Shown here: in pieces, positions 42,699 through 52,694 of the stretch
How the letters are laid out: the number at the start of each line of letters is the position of its first letter
Numbering within the stretch: position 1 is the stretch's first letter
DNA from: JAWKTV01 sp041398905
Lineage (GTDB): Bacteria; Planctomycetota; Planctomycetia; Planctomycetales; Planctomycetaceae
Direction of reading: 5' to 3'
Length of the DNA: 64,000 nucleotides
Assembly: GCA_041398905.1 (NCBI GenBank)
Contig: JAWKTV010000014.1
Coordinates: forward strand, 1 to 64,000
Notes under the pieces: generated by a model
The model's input: only the letters and a program-made list of their open reading frames with translations
Databases searched by the model: none
Told to the model about the DNA's origin: nothing
Position numbers and translations under genes: made by a program

Positions 42699-45025
42699 TC
42701 ACCGAGCCGCTGCGTCGGCTGGCTCGCTGGCCAGTTGCGACTCCGCACCGACCCCGGCGACGATGCAGTACAGGTCGGTTTCGCTCCGCAGGTAGATGCG
42801 GTCGCCCACCGCCGTCAGCGTCGACAGCACTGCGCCATCCAGCGGGTTCTCGGCGAGCAGTTCGTACTCGTCGGAGTCGCTGAACACGTACGTCGTACCT
42901 GTCTCGTTGGTCAGGTAGACGCGACCGCCCGCGAGCACCGGCGACGCGGTGAACTCGCCGCCGAGTCGTTCCTGCCACAGCACCTCGCCATCGCTCTTGC
43001 GGAGGCAGGTGGCGACGCCCCGATCATTCGCGAGGTACAGGCGTTCCCCCGAGACGAGCGGCGAAGGGACATAGGAGGTCCCCTTTTTGACGGTCCACTC
43101 GATGTGCGTCGCCGTGACGTCGCCGACGCCATCGCCGCGAATCGCGATCAGCTTCTTCTCGGGATGCCCGCCGCTGGAGTAGAAGTGCGTGTCGTCAAAG
43201 GCGATCGTGTTCGCCGTCACTTCCGACGGTCCCGCGCACTCCCAAAGTTTGATACCGGTCGCCGGATCATAGGCGGTCGTGAAGTGGATGCCCCCATGAC
43301 GAGTTGGTCCCGGCCAGCGACATGGGCGACGATGGGGGTGCCGTAGCTGTGTCCCGCAGGCCGGCTGGTCCGCCAGATCAACTCACCCGTTTCGCGATGG
43401 TATGCCGCCAGGTATCCATCGACGCGGTTGTCGGCGACGACGATGACCGAGGATCCATACAGCACCGGCGACGAGCCGTACCCGTGGTCAGCGTTGAACG
43501 GGCCGACCTTCTGTTTCCACAGCACCTTCCCCTGCCGATCGCACGCCGCCAGCCACAGGCTGCCCGCGGTGATGTAGTTGACGAACAGACTCTGGCCATC
43601 GCAGGCGACCGTGGTGGAGGCGTGTGAGTTCTTCAGGTGCTTGTCAGGTAGCCGGCCCTTGGTGAGCTCGCGCTCCCACTCGAGCCGCCCGCTATCGGCA
43701 TCGAAGCTCTGCAGCAGGATGCGTTCCTCGTCATCGGCGGTGGTCAGGTAGATGTGCCCGTCAACGACGATCGGCGAAGAGTGCCCGCGACCCGCGAGCG
43801 GTGTCTTCCAGGCGATGTTCTCGCTTTCGGTCCATCGAACCGCCGGGTTGCCCGCCGCCGCCCGTCCGGTGCCGTTCTGCCCGCGCCAGCACAGCCAGCA
43901 CAGCCAGTCGGTCTCACGGGTCGGCAATGGTGACGCGGTGTCCGCGGTGACGCGCTGCCGCTTCGCCAGGACGCGGATCACATCCGGGGGGATGCGTTCC
44001 TTCGCGATCGGCACGGAGTGCTTGAGCCAGACGCGACCGAACGCCTCGTCGGGAATCCAAGTCGTCAGGGTTGGCCGGGCCTGCACCGTGGTGAGCGCAC
44101 CGACCTTCACGCCTTGCACGTCGGCGGCCAGTCCGGTGTCGTAACGGAGACGCTCGATGGGCGGATAGCCGTTCGCGGTCCCTTCGGCCGGTAGTTGTTC
44201 ATCCACGATCCGGGGAATCCAGTTGAGGATGACAGGCAGCCCCTCACCCGCCGCCTGTGGTCCGAAGTGATGACCGTCCCTTTGGTGCAGGATGGTGATC
44301 GGAAGCTGCTCGTTGCGGGCCAGTTGTGCGAGTCGTGCCGCATGCTCGATGCGGTAGGCCTGATCCTGCTCACCCGCGAGCACGAGCCAGGGGATCTGCC
44401 GATGCACCGCCGGTGCGAGACCGTTCGTGCGAAACTCGGAGGTACGGAAGCCGATCAGCCCCAGCACATGTTCGGGGTGATTCGAGGCGAATGAGATCGC
44501 GAAGTTGAACGCGCTCGAATGTCCCATCAGCACGAGCGGCGCGAACTGCAGTTCCGGTCGCTGGTGGATGCGGGCCTGTTCGGCGAGCAAGTTCAACAGT
44601 TCCTCACCCGCGGCCCCCGAGCCATCGACCTGGCTGAGCGGCTGAAAGTGGATCATCCCGAAGCCGAGTTCGTTCGCCATCGACCGCATGCGGCCATTCT
44701 CGAAGAACCACTGCGAGTCGCCACGAGAAATCAGGGCGATCCAACCACGATAGGGGGCCGCCTGTTGTGGCAGGTACACCTGCACGGCCGCGTCCTGACC
44801 TTCCGGCCGGTCCGCTTGAGGCACGCCCGACTTGCCCGCCGGCGCACTCGCGCTAATAAAGACGGAGTCGTCCGCGGCCTGAATCGCGAGCGGAGGGACG
44901 GCCACGGTGCCCGCAGCGTTCAGCCCGACCCGCGACTGACTCCAGTGGTACGCACCCCCACCGGCAACCAGCGCGATCGCAACCGCAAGCCCGGGCCCCC
45001 AGCCGCTCGTTCGTCGATCAGTCAC
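42699..45025 (-). CDS. alpha/beta-hydrolase + PQQ-like beta-propeller fusion (frame break near 43293)
   Basis: About 775 residues when one G is restored in a run near 43293. A signal-anchor (about 12-28) is followed by an alpha/beta-hydrolase-like domain with nucleophile motif LMGHSSAFN and an Asp/His pair suggested by AGEQDQAY and QRDGHHFGP. A linker leads to a PQQ-like propeller: IAWKTPLAGRGHSSPIVVDGHIYLTT, LQSFDADSGRLEWE, FNADHGYGSSPVLYGSSVIV, AAYHRETGELIWR, then after the break GIHFTTAYDPATGIKLWE, NTIAFDDTHFYSSGG and ASPVLAGGRVYLTN. Planctomycete propeller proteins usually start with DW-PCWRGP; here DWLCWLCWRGQ carries a 9-base tandem duplication. GTG at 45025 with GGGAGGGGAG just upstream sets the start, rather than a longer frame from 45115. 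Confidence 0.75.
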
Positions 45026-45433
45026 AGCTCCCCTCCCTGGCAATTCAGAATCCACTCGACGGCGGCCATCCGCTGATATTCGCGGCCGCCTCCGGCGACG
45101 TGTCGCGAACGACATTGCAATCGATCCATCAGCTGGACCACTTCGCAGCCGCTTCTAACGCAATTCGGCGGTTTGGGTAAAGATGAAACCGGTGAGGTGC
45201 GGGAACTGGGAAGGACGAAACGCCTCGCGAAAGCCGCACCGTCACTCCTGCCAGGGTCAGCCGATGCGGCCAGTGGAACCTGTCCTCCGGCTGAACACGT
45301 ACCGTTCCACCTGACGCCTTGGACGTGACACTGGCGTCTCGTCCGGAATAAAATCGCGGAGACGGTTCAGTCGAGGGGACCGTTCTGGTGCAAGCACACT
45401 TCCCCTTCCACTCTTCGTCTGCGGGGAGCCAGC
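45026..45433. other. divergent intergenic region, nothing further seen
   Basis: This 408-base region separates the hydrolase-propeller gene (minus) and the 1319-residue gene (plus) and should hold both promoters. I see no consensus pair. In-frame upstream codons of the minus gene (45026-45115) and two short antisense frames have no support. GGGGAG at 45424-45429 serves the plus gene. Confidence 0.35.
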
Positions 45434-48400
45434 ATGGCTGACGCACGTCTGCTCGATCGACTGGCGGGACTGACTCGCCGAATGCGACGCGAGAGGGTCT
45501 ATCTGGGCCTCGGCTACGGCTGGATTCTGGGGGGCCTGCTCGCCTTCGCCATGTTCGCACTGGCGTTGCCGACCTGGCTCGCGGTCGCGGTGGGACTGCT
45601 CACCGCCCTGGCCTGTGGTGCACTCGCGGGCCCATCGCGGGTCACAGAGTCCCGGACGGCCGCGCAGATGGTCGAGCAGCGGCACCCGGAGCTTGACGCG
45701 CGGCTGCTGGCGGCGATCGATCAGCAACCGCAACCCCGCGGGTCGAGTTACAGCTACCTGCAGATGCGACTGTTCAGCGACGTACTGGCCCATGCCCGTC
45801 AACACGATTGGTCGCTGGCCATGCCGGCCGGCAGGTTGGCGGCGGCGCAGGCATTTCAGTTGTTCACATTTCTCCTGTTTGCGGCAGGAGCATTCTGGTG
45901 CATACGACAACCAGCCGTGACACTCGCGAATTCCGCCGACGCCGATCCCGCCGCCCCTGCCGCTGCCCCCCTCGCGACAGTGTCCAACGTGCTCGTCGAG
46001 CCGGGAGATGTCGAGGTCGAACGGGGCACCCCACTGCTGGTGACGGCGCAGTTTGGGGCCGACCTGCCGGCCGAAGTCCGGCTCCATTCGATCGACGCCC
46101 AGCAGACCGGTGGCGAAAGAGTCATGGTCAAGAGCCTGTCCGACCCGGTGTTCGGAGCGCGCATCGAAGCCGTGCAGGCCGACCTGGTTTACCGGGTGAT
46201 CCATGACGGGCAGGCGACGCGAGACTACCGAGTGACCACGTTTGAGTACCCGCAGGTCCAGCAGATCGACGCGATGATCCAGCCGCCGGTCTATGCCAGC
46301 CTGCCCGAGCGTCACGAGGCGGACGTCCGCCGGGTGAGTGTTGTGGAGGGCTCGACCGTCACGCTGGAACTCCGACTGAACAAGCCGATTTCGTCGGGCG
46401 AACTGCGGACCGCCGACAGCCGGCAAACATTTCCGCTCGAGCCAATCGCCGATGATCCGTCCCGGATGCGGGTCGTGTTGCCCGCTCGAACCAGCCAGTC
46501 GCTGACGGTGCATTTGCTGGACGCGGCGGGCCGCGCGAATCGGGACGAGGCCGAATTTGAATTATTGGTCCTGGAGAACCTGCCGCCGTCGATCCGGCTC
46601 GCATTTCCGGCCCGCGATGTCCGCGTCTCGCCGTTGCAGGAGCTGACGCTCGAAGGGACCGCCGAGGATGACTTCGGGCTGACCGAGTACGGCGTCGTCT
46701 ATCAGACCCCGGACGGTGAAGATCAGCGGCAAGTGCTTGGGACGACTCAGTCGGCCGGTCGGCCGACCACCATGTCGCACCGCCTCGACCTCGAACCGCT
46801 GGCGATCGAGCCGAACGAACTGGTGTCGTTCTACTTCTATGCGGACGACATTGGCCCCGACGGAACGCCGCGCCGGACCTACAGCGACATGTTCTTCGCG
46901 CAGGTGCGGCCGTGGGAAGAGATCTATCGGCAGGGGGCGAACTCGGAACAGTCGCAGAGTGAACAGCAACAACAACAGCAGCAACAGCAGAACGAGAGTG
47001 GTCAGCTCGCCGAGTTGCAGCGGCAGATCGTGACGGCGGCCTGGAACGTCGCCCGGCAGCATCCGATCGACCCGCCGGCGGAGGGCTTCGCCGCCGACGC
47101 AGCCGTGATTGCCCAATCGCAGCAAGAGGTCCGCGGCATGGCCGAGCAGTTGGCCGGCGAAGTCGACGACCCCATCCTGCAGGAACATGCGGCCGAAGCC
47201 TTGCAGCAGATGCAGGTCGCGCAGGCCGCGTTCGAGCAGGGCCGCGACGGGCCTTCCGTTGAGCCGATCCATGCCGGCCGCGCCGCAGCGCAACTGGCGT
47301 ATCGCGCGTTGCTGCGGATGAGCGCCCGCGAACATGAAGTCCAGCGATCACAGTCGCAATCGCAGTCGCAGTCGCAGGCCCAGCGGACGAATCGGCAGCT
47401 AGACGAGCTCGAACTGAAAAACGATCGTCATCGTTACGAAACGGAACGCCAGGCGCAGCAGCAACAGAGCGAAGCGGCCCGCGAATCGTTGCAGGTGCTC
47501 AACCGGCTCAAGGAACTCGCGCGCAGGCAGGAAGACCTCAACGAGCGGGTCCGCCAGTTGCAGAACGAACTCCGCACCGAACAAGACGAGGAACGCCGGG
47601 CTGAGCTGGAACTCCAACTGCAGCGGTTGCAGCAGGACCAGGAAGATCTGTTGCGCGATGTCGACGAACTTCGCGAACGGATGAACCGGGAGGAGAACCG
47701 CTCCCGCATGGCTGAAGCCCGCGAGCAGCTCGATGAGACCCGCGAGCAGGTCCGTCAGTCGTCGGAGTCGTTGCAAGCAGGGGAGACCTCTGAAGCACTA
47801 ACGGAAGGGACGAGAGCGCAGCGGCAGTTGGAGCAGATGGAGGATCAGTTCCGCCGCGAAACCGCGGGCCGCTTCGAGGAAGCGATCAGCAACCTCCGTG
47901 AGCAAGCCCGCGAGTTGGCCGACAATCAGCAGCGGATCGCTGACGAGTTGAACGGGACGACATCGCCGGATGATCCAACGTCCGGTGCCAGGCGGCCTCC
48001 GCCGACACTGCGTGCCGATGAAGGTCAGAATCGCGAAGCCCTGACTGAACAGTTGCAGCGTCAGGAAGAGGCATTGCAAGGGCTGCTCACCGAGATGCGT
48101 ACGGTCGTTGAGGAGAGTGAGACGGCCGAGCCGCTGCTTTCGAGCCGCCTGTACGAGGCCATCCGTGACACGCGGGCGGACAAGCCGCTGGAGTCGCTCG
48201 CCGCTGCTTCGCAGCTTTACCGCCGCGGCTTCGATGTCCCGGCCCGTGAGGCCGAAGCCCAGGCCCGTGCCGGTATCGACAAGCTCCGCGACTCCATTGA
48301 ACAAGCGGCCAACACGATCTTGGGAGACGAGGAAGAAGCGCTCCGCCGGGCACGCGACGAGTTGCGCGAGCTGAGTGACTCCGTGGGCCGGGAGCTGGCG

Positions 48401-49393
48401 TCGAACGACCGGTCGTCCGATCCCGCCGGCGATCGCGCGCCAGAGGATCGCGAGCCCGGAGGTCGCACGCCCGGTCAGGGCGAAGAGTCAGCATCCGCTG
48501 GCTCGCCAACGGCAGGCGAAGGCGATCCGATGTCGCCAGCCAGTGGTGGTGATGGTCGTGCTCAGGCTCCCGAGGACGGGTCCGCCGATGCCCGCAGCGG
48601 CGACAGCGAACGTCCCGGAGCAGCGACCGAGAATGGTGAGCGCCCCGACGGCACATCGCAGCGCCCGGGGGCTGGAACGCCGACGCCAGGTCAGCGGCCG
48701 GAAGAAGGTGCCGAGCCGGGCCGCGCTCCACGACCGACGGGTCAGCGACCGGGCGAGTCTCCGCAACCGGGCGAGTCCACCGCCCCGACTCCGGGCACGC
48801 AACCGGGACAATCGCTGGACGGTGAAGGTGAACCCAGCGGTCAACAACCCGGTGGCCAGCAGCCCGGAAGCCAGCAGCCGGGCGGGCAGCAGCCGGGGGG
48901 AGAACGGCCGGGTCAGGGATCGCCGCAGCGGGGCCAGCCGGGATTGCCAGCGGAGGGCGGAGGCGGAGGCCGAAGCGCGGCGGAGGCGCGTGACGCGCTG
49001 TCGAGGTTGACGCAGTCGCTGGAGACGAGCGGCGGTGGAAATGCCGGGCCGGTCGATCCTTTGACCGGAGGAGCGTTCACCGAGTGGTCGGATCGGATGC
49101 GTGACATCGAGGAGATGCTGTCCGACCCTCAGCTCAAGGTGGATGTCGCGAAGATCCGCGAACGCGCACGCGAGTTGCGGATCGAGTTCAAACGTCACTC
49201 GAAGGCCCCCGACTGGGAGCTGGTGCGGGCGAGCATCTACGGGCCGATGCGAGAGCTGGAAGCGAAGATTGCCGAGGAACTCGCCCGTCGCGGCGATGGG
49301 GAGGATCTCGTTCCCAGCGATCGCGACCCGGTTCCGGAGGAGTACGCCGACCTCGTTCGCCGCTACTACGAAGAACTGAGTCGCAGCCCTTGA
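45434..49393 (+). CDS. giant membrane-anchored Gln-rich coiled-coil protein (DUF4175-like)
   Basis: 1319 residues. Three hydrophobic segments near the N-terminus (about 24-44, 46-64 and 137-157) anchor it. The following domain (about 170-500) is beta-rich, with Ig-like pieces such as VEVERGTPLLVTAQFGADLP and LTLEGTAEDDFGLTEYGVVY, a pattern I associate with DUF4175-type proteins. Then come a polyglutamine patch near 507-522, a helical part (about 530-650), SQ repeats near 637-650 and long coiled coils (about 650-870) rich in Arg, Glu, Gln and Leu. A low-complexity Pro/Gly/Gln/Ser region (about 1000-1175, with repeats like QQPGG) follows, and then a conserved C-terminal helical domain (DVAKIRERARELRIEFKR). 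The ATG at 45434 has GGGGAG five bases before it. The HlyD-like gene lies downstream on the same strand. It is probably a structural or sensing envelope protein; no enzyme motif is seen. Confidence 0.8.
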   Translation: MADARLLDRLAGLTRRMRRERVYLGLGYGWILGGLLAFAMFALALPTWLAVAVGLLTALACGALAGPSRVTESRTAAQMVEQRHPELDARLLAAIDQQPQPRGSSYSYLQMRLFSDVLAHARQHDWSLAMPAGRLAAAQAFQLFTFLLFAAGAFWCIRQPAVTLANSADADPAAPAAAPLATVSNVLVEPGDVEVERGTPLLVTAQFGADLPAEVRLHSIDAQQTGGERVMVKSLSDPVFGARIEAVQADLVYRVIHDGQATRDYRVTTFEYPQVQQIDAMIQPPVYASLPERHEADVRRVSVVEGSTVTLELRLNKPISSGELRTADSRQTFPLEPIADDPSRMRVVLPARTSQSLTVHLLDAAGRANRDEAEFELLVLENLPPSIRLAFPARDVRVSPLQELTLEGTAEDDFGLTEYGVVYQTPDGEDQRQVLGTTQSAGRPTTMSHRLDLEPLAIEPNELVSFYFYADDIGPDGTPRRTYSDMFFAQVRPWEEIYRQGANSEQSQSEQQQQQQQQQNESGQLAELQRQIVTAAWNVARQHPIDPPAEGFAADAAVIAQSQQEVRGMAEQLAGEVDDPILQEHAAEALQQMQVAQAAFEQGRDGPSVEPIHAGRAAAQLAYRALLRMSAREHEVQRSQSQSQSQSQAQRTNRQLDELELKNDRHRYETERQAQQQQSEAARESLQVLNRLKELARRQEDLNERVRQLQNELRTEQDEERRAELELQLQRLQQDQEDLLRDVDELRERMNREENRSRMAEAREQLDETREQVRQSSESLQAGETSEALTEGTRAQRQLEQMEDQFRRETAGRFEEAISNLREQARELADNQQRIADELNGTTSPDDPTSGARRPPPTLRADEGQNREALTEQLQRQEEALQGLLTEMRTVVEESETAEPLLSSRLYEAIRDTRADKPLESLAAASQLYRRGFDVPAREAEAQARAGIDKLRDSIEQAANTILGDEEEALRRARDELRELSDSVGRELASNDRSSDPAGDRAPEDREPGGRTPGQGEESASAGSPTAGEGDPMSPASGGDGRAQAPEDGSADARSGDSERPGAATENGERPDGTSQRPGAGTPTPGQRPEEGAEPGRAPRPTGQRPGESPQPGESTAPTPGTQPGQSLDGEGEPSGQQPGGQQPGSQQPGGQQPGGERPGQGSPQRGQPGLPAEGGGGGRSAAEARDALSRLTQSLETSGGGNAGPVDPLTGGAFTEWSDRMRDIEEMLSDPQLKVDVAKIRERARELRIEFKRHSKAPDWELVRASIYGPMRELEAKIAEELARRGDGEDLVPSDRDPVPEEYADLVRRYYEELSRSP
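46963..46996 (+). repeat. CAA/CAG run encoding a polyglutamine stretch
   Basis: Alternating CAA and CAG codons encode about nine consecutive Gln within the 1319-residue protein. The mixture of codons suggests selection on the protein rather than DNA slippage alone. Later parts (48842-48900) carry a degenerate nine-to-fifteen-base repeat encoding QQPGG units. Confidence 0.6.
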
Positions 49394-49806
49394 TGCGGCC
49401 ACGAACTGCTTGCTCCTGCCCGGGTGGACGTCGAGATGCGCGCCGCTCGGTGGTGCCCCGTGGTTCTGACGCCACTTGAGCAAAATCCGCCTGAGTCTTA
49501 AAGATTTCCACGACTCACCGACCGCGTGTGACAAGTGGGACTGGAGCGGGCGGTTAATCTGGAGCGACCGTGCGTGCGGAATCCGGATAGAAACGGTGAT
49601 TCAACTCGCTTCGAATCAACACTCGCCCCGCTGGCTCCCGATTCCTAACCGGTAGAGCCTGAGAACCATTCTCCGTGGCGTGTCACTGCGCCGTCAGGGC
49701 TGGCGGCCGTCCACTCTCGCCACCGGGTGACGCACGTCAGCGGATGATCAGGCTCCACGGAAAGATTCACCGCATCGTCGCGAACTGCCGCGTCGGAACC
49801 AACTCG
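49394..49806. other. 413-base gap, no gene seen
   Basis: This lies between the 1319-residue gene and the HlyD-like gene. An in-frame ATG at 49744 would add 21 residues to the HlyD-like protein, but they do not resemble the family. No hairpin with a T tract is visible. Confidence 0.35.
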
Positions 49807-50952
49807 ATGCCCTTGTCCGAGAATCCCAACGTGCTTGACGAAGGCGGTCCAGTTGTGGACGCGCCTGCGCAGCCGTTGCGTGTCCTGCTGTTCTCGGTAA
49901 TCGCGATCGCCGCCGGCGTGGCGTTCACGGGATGGATCGAATCGGGTGGACGCCAGGCGATTCCCGCTTACTTGCAGGTCCGCACCGTCTCCGTCACCGC
50001 GGAGCAGGCATGCCGGGTCGAACGGTTCCATGCTGTGGCTGGCGGTCTCGTCACGATTGGTGACGCCCTGGTGGAGCTGAGCGACACCCGGCTGCAGGAA
50101 GACCTCTCCCTCGCCGCTGCGAGAATCGAAGAATTAAACGCGGAACTGGCGCAGGTCGAACGCCGCGCGAGCTTTGAACTGGCATTGCAGCAGTCGGACC
50201 TTGATGAGCGGATCTGCCAGTTGCAACTGCAGGTCACCAGCTACCAGCGCGAACGCTTCGAGAGCGAGCTACGTCGCAACCTGCTGGCGGATGTTCTGGC
50301 GAGTCACGAGACGGCGTTGTGGGACACGGGCGATCCGTTGATGGATTCGCTGCTGGTCGCCCAGAAATGGCCCGACGCGGAGCGGATGTCGACCATGATG
50401 CGGATGGAGACCGCCAGCCAGACCGCGGAGCTGATCGCCAGCAACGTCGAGATTTGCGAGGAGCGGCTGAAGACGCTTCGCTCGCTGCGATCCTCGCTGG
50501 CGGATGATGTCCGGGCCGCCAATGGTGTGGAAGTGACCCGTACTCGACTCAAGCAGGCACAAGGCGAACACGAACGGCTCGCCGCCCGCCAGACGCGGTT
50601 GCAACTGTGTTCGCCCGCTGTTGGTCAGGTCGGTCGCTATCGCGCCCGGCCGGGCGACCAGCTTCAGCCAGGCGACCCGATCGTCGAACTGCTGGACGAC
50701 TCGCAGCGGTACCTCATCGCCGAGGTGCCTTCGCGGCGGATTCACGAATTCACCCAGGGCCGCACGGTATGGCTGCTGTTCCCCGGTGATGAGAAGCGGC
50801 AGGGCCGCGTGGCGCAGGTTGCTCCGCAGACCCGCCCGCGCGACGGCGAAGACGACCCGGTGGTCGAAGTCGAGATTGAGATGGCGGGCCGGCTGTGGCC
50901 GCAGGTCCCCATCGGCACGCGCATCGATCTCGTCGTTGACGACAAACTGTGA
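49807..50952 (+). CDS. HlyD-like membrane fusion protein
   Basis: 381 residues. A short polar head and one membrane helix (about 24-44, VLLFSVIAIAAGVAFTGWI) lead to a half lipoyl motif (VERFHAVAGGLVTIGDALVELSD). Long coiled coils follow (about 95-265, rich in Leu, Glu and Arg), then the second half-motif LCSPAVGQVGRYRARPGDQLQPGDPIVELLD and a beta-barrel ending VPIGTRIDLVVDD. It probably links an inner-membrane exporter to the outer membrane, but no ABC or RND gene is beside it. It follows the 1319-residue coiled-coil protein on the same strand, 413 bases on. The ATG at 49807 has GGAA nearby, which is weak. Relation to the adaptor at 148-1713 is only at family level. Confidence 0.82.
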   Translation: MPLSENPNVLDEGGPVVDAPAQPLRVLLFSVIAIAAGVAFTGWIESGGRQAIPAYLQVRTVSVTAEQACRVERFHAVAGGLVTIGDALVELSDTRLQEDLSLAAARIEELNAELAQVERRASFELALQQSDLDERICQLQLQVTSYQRERFESELRRNLLADVLASHETALWDTGDPLMDSLLVAQKWPDAERMSTMMRMETASQTAELIASNVEICEERLKTLRSLRSSLADDVRAANGVEVTRTRLKQAQGEHERLAARQTRLQLCSPAVGQVGRYRARPGDQLQPGDPIVELLDDSQRYLIAEVPSRRIHEFTQGRTVWLLFPGDEKRQGRVAQVAPQTRPRDGEDDPVVEVEIEMAGRLWPQVPIGTRIDLVVDDKL

Positions 50953-51038
50953 CCGGCACACGCGGTCTGCGCTGCTGATCGCCGCTGACCGCACCGCAAT
51001 CGCCGTCTGGTCGCCAGGAGACCGGCCCGCTGGCAGCC

Positions 51039-52508
51039 CTACGACCCCGGTCGCCACAACGGCTCCCGCATCTGTTCTTGATAGGAACCGTACTGACGCA
51101 GCAACTCCATCAACCGGTCCGACTCGCTCTCGGCGAGGTTGCGGCTCTCGCCGGGATCGTCGGCGAGATGGTACAGCTCCCACTCGGCCGCTTCACCCCG
51201 CGAGGGGGCGCGGATCGCCTTCCACTCACCAACCCGCACGGCCGCCTGCTGCCGATCGCGCCAAAAGAGCGTTCGCGGCGGTGGTTGAGGGGCTGCTCCA
51301 CTCAGGAACGGCAGCAGGTCGATTCCGTCGGTCCGCGCGGCGTCGAGGTGACGTCCGGTCGCCGCTGAGACCGCCGTGGCGTACAGGTCCAGCGAGATGA
51401 TCGGCAGGTGCTCAACCCGCGCGGCCGGTAGCCTTGCCGGCCACTGCAGTAGACAGGGACGCGAATCCCCCCTCGACAAAGATCCCTTCTCGCCGCGCAA
51501 GGGGTAATTGCTCGAAGTCAACTCGCGAGTCGGCCCGCCGTTATCGCTGATAAACATCACCAGCGTCTCGTCGCGCAGATCTTGATCGCGAAGTTCGTCG
51601 AGAATCGCGCCCACGCTCGAATCGAGCCGCAACAGCATCGCCGCGAACAATCGGCGGTGAATGTCGGTGATACCATCAAGTACTTCTACGTCCGCATCCC
51701 GCGCCTGCAGCGGACTGTGAACGGCGTTGTAGGCGACGCAGAGGAAGAACGGCCGCTCACGATGCCGGCCGATAAAGTCGACCGCCTCGCGGGTGAACGC
51801 ATCGGTGAGATAGTCCCGCTCCTCGACCGGCTGGCCGTTTCGCTCGATCGGATTGTTTGCATCGTAGGCGGGCTCGTCATGTCCCATGTGATCGGTCAGC
51901 ACCAGCGACCCATCGCCACTCATCCAGCGGCCAACGCAGCCGGGCGGCAACCTGCGCCGCCGCAGCATCGTGGTGATCTCGCGGGCATCGATCGGAGCGT
52001 AGGAGTGCCCTTCATGCAGGAAGCCAAAGAACTCGTCGAATCCGTGCCGCAACGGGTGGTAGGCGGCGGTCCCTCCCAGATGCCACTTGCCGACCAGTCC
52101 GGTCGCGAACCCGGCTTCGCGCAGTCGTTCCGCCAACGTCACCTCCGCTGCCGGCAGCCCGACGCGCGGGTCTTCGTTGTGCTGACCGATCGGATTGAAC
52201 TCGTAGCCGAATCGCGTCTGGTAGCGTCCGGAGAACAGGCCCGCCCGCGATGCACTGCAGTAGGGGGCGGTGACGTAGGCGTTGGTAAACCGGACGCCGG
52301 CTGCGGCGATCGAGTCGATATGCGGCGTCGGAATCTCCACGTTGCCCTGACAGCCAAGCTCGCCGTAACCAAGATCGTCGGCGATCAGCAGAACAACGTT
52401 GGGCGACCTCGGCCGGCGCGGAGGCCGGCCAACTTCACCATCATCGCCGACGGCGCACGAACACCATAGCACGATCAGCAGGAGTGCGACTCGACTTTCC
52501 GCAGGCAT
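51039..52508 (-). CDS. secreted sulfatase (formylglycine-dependent), CSASR motif; scrambled stretch 51450-51483
   Basis: 489 residues. A type I sulfatase with a signal peptide (about 1-21). Metal motif VVLLIADDLGYGELGC is followed by the formylglycine site CSASR with Cys84. The position usually filled by Pro is Ala here, a common accepted variant. GKWHLGG, the metal-binding FISDNGG and the end DDPGESRNLAE are typical. The segment after LRGEKG reads SLSRGDSRPCLLQW. Related sulfatases read something like LVEGGIRVPCLLQW, which is obtained by restoring three single bases between 51450 and 51483; as three losses keep frame, the reading frame is open but about ten residues are wrong. The start is ATG at 52508. 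The other sulfatase (6511-7995) is only distantly similar. Confidence 0.88.
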   Translation of the reverse strand: MPAESRVALLLIVLWCSCAVGDDGEVGRPPRRPRSPNVVLLIADDLGYGELGCQGNVEIPTPHIDSIAAAGVRFTNAYVTAPYCSASRAGLFSGRYQTRFGYEFNPIGQHNEDPRVGLPAAEVTLAERLREAGFATGLVGKWHLGGTAAYHPLRHGFDEFFGFLHEGHSYAPIDAREITTMLRRRRLPPGCVGRWMSGDGSLVLTDHMGHDEPAYDANNPIERNGQPVEERDYLTDAFTREAVDFIGRHRERPFFLCVAYNAVHSPLQARDADVEVLDGITDIHRRLFAAMLLRLDSSVGAILDELRDQDLRDETLVMFISDNGGPTRELTSSNYPLRGEKGSLSRGDSRPCLLQWPARLPAARVEHLPIISLDLYATAVSAATGRHLDAARTDGIDLLPFLSGAAPQPPPRTLFWRDRQQAAVRVGEWKAIRAPSRGEAAEWELYHLADDPGESRNLAESESDRLMELLRQYGSYQEQMREPLWRPGS

Positions 52509-52694
52509 GGTGATTCCGTCATCAGCAGGAGGCAGGAGGGGAGCGGCGCGAGCCCGTCGGGGGCCGTCATCGTCGACAAGGTCACATCACGCCGCGAGTC
52601 CCGGACGTTCCGTCCGACTCGTCAGCACTTGTCCGACGAATGCCACGTGAACGCCGCTTGGCCGCCGACGATCAATGAGGACGCCAGGACCGTG

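Noticed and set aside
46963..46996. CAG/CAA run as a slippage-type microsatellite
   Set aside because: Codons alternate and stay in frame within a Gln-rich protein region, so protein-level selection is the better explanation.
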